Position numbers and translations under genes: made by a program. A DNA stretch of 5,656 bases, taken from the NCBI GenBank assembly GCA_022822685.1, contig JAJEAQ010000096.1:1-5656 (forward strand). The letters run 5' to 3'. This document shows positions 5,302 through 5,656 of this stretch, piece after piece. Every line of letters starts with the position of its first letter. Position 1 is the first letter of the stretch. The DNA comes from Trichodesmium sp. jk18x7bins.61 (GTDB lineage: Bacteria > Cyanobacteriota > Cyanobacteriia > Cyanobacteriales > Microcoleaceae). The notes beneath the pieces are model-generated. The model did not search any database. It was not told where the DNA came from and saw nothing but the letters and a program-made list of their open reading frames with translations.

Positions 5302-5656
5302 GACAAAAATATTTAGGTATAAACTATAAAGTGATACAATTAAATCGCTGTTTCAATTAAGAATTAGCAATATTCTTACAAGCGGAAAATTAATTTTTGC
5401 TTCAAAACTGAACTTGATAATATTTTAGGGGTTAACTACTAATAGCACAACTTACTTAATTTGGCCGATAATACAGATAGATATATCTTAATTTTACTAC
5501 AGCAATAGAAGTTTACATAAATTTAAGTTTCAGTCTTAGTTGATAACAATGATTTACTAATTTGTAGATGTCACCTTTCAGATACAATAATACTATAAAG
5601 CAATTTACTTTGAAAGTTATTTGCTGTGTTAATCACAATTTTAATTTGGTGCAAAG
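5302..5656. other. AT-rich intergenic region, probable promoter of the regulator
   Basis: No gene is supported. Transcription of the response regulator must enter from here. On the minus strand a -10-like TATAGT (5328-5323) lies 21 bases before the ATG, but I find no matching -35, so this is weak. TTGATA and TATAAA hexamers on the plus strand could serve a gene beyond the right edge, without a convincing spaced pair. No repeat, RNA or regulator site stands out. Confidence 0.45.

Noticed and set aside
5121..5303. 60-codon plus-strand frame
   Set aside because: Antisense shadow of the receiver domain of the response regulator, with no family resemblance.
5511..5535. HLR1-like (RpaB) site around TTTACATAAATTTAAGTTTCA
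   Set aside because: Only one half matches the GTTACA-type direct repeat; the second half deviates too much.
5625..5637. TGTGTTAATCACA near-palindrome as a CRP-type operator
   Set aside because: The half-sites are three bases too close for the TGTGA-N6-TCACA consensus.

Overview
The window looks like chromosomal DNA from a filamentous, probably heterocyst-forming, cyanobacterium. The evidence is AT-rich coding sequence, two copies of the GCGATCGC (HIP1) octamer, a heptameric tandem repeat of the kind common in Nostocales, small intergenic hairpin repeats, group II intron material, and a leucine-rich-repeat (LRR) protein and a large MscS-type channel of cyanobacterial style. Genus and species cannot be given.

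Layout. Bases 1 to about 717 encode no convincing protein. They are denser in G and C than what follows and full of perfect short inverted repeats. GUAA tetraloops show that the minus strand is the RNA-like strand. The fold and some short motifs recall the HEARO / omega-RNA class that sits just upstream of IscB (HNH endonuclease) genes in IS200/IS605-type elements; this is a hypothesis from memory, not a search result. Any partner gene would lie to the left of the window. A possible group II intron 5' end (minus-strand GTGCGAC) lies at 48-42. Composition switches sharply near 720, and 34 bases later a 680-residue MscS-family channel gene starts (751-2793, +). Next comes a secreted LRR protein of 382 residues with eleven exact 22-residue repeats (2925-4073, +). 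Its last 40 residues look like read-through into intergenic repeat DNA.

Bases 4074-4460 are intergenic, with a perfect 8-bp hairpin repeat and a CAACTCY heptamer array. Bases about 4461-4610 are the 3' end of a group II intron (a textbook domain V, then a domain VI-like hairpin) with no 5' half in the window, so it is probably a dead, 5'-truncated copy. It ends four bases short of the stop codon of a convergent OmpR/PhoB-type response regulator gene (5301-4615, -). The last 355 bases are AT-rich intergenic DNA.

How the genes fit together. The three protein genes do not form an obvious pathway. The channel and the LRR protein are co-directional, but a 131-base gap with a possible hairpin separates them. 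The response regulator stands alone with no kinase in view. The main point of the window is the retro- or transposon-derived RNA at both ends: a large structured RNA pressed against the 5' end of the channel gene, and an intron remnant pressed against the 3' end of the regulator gene.
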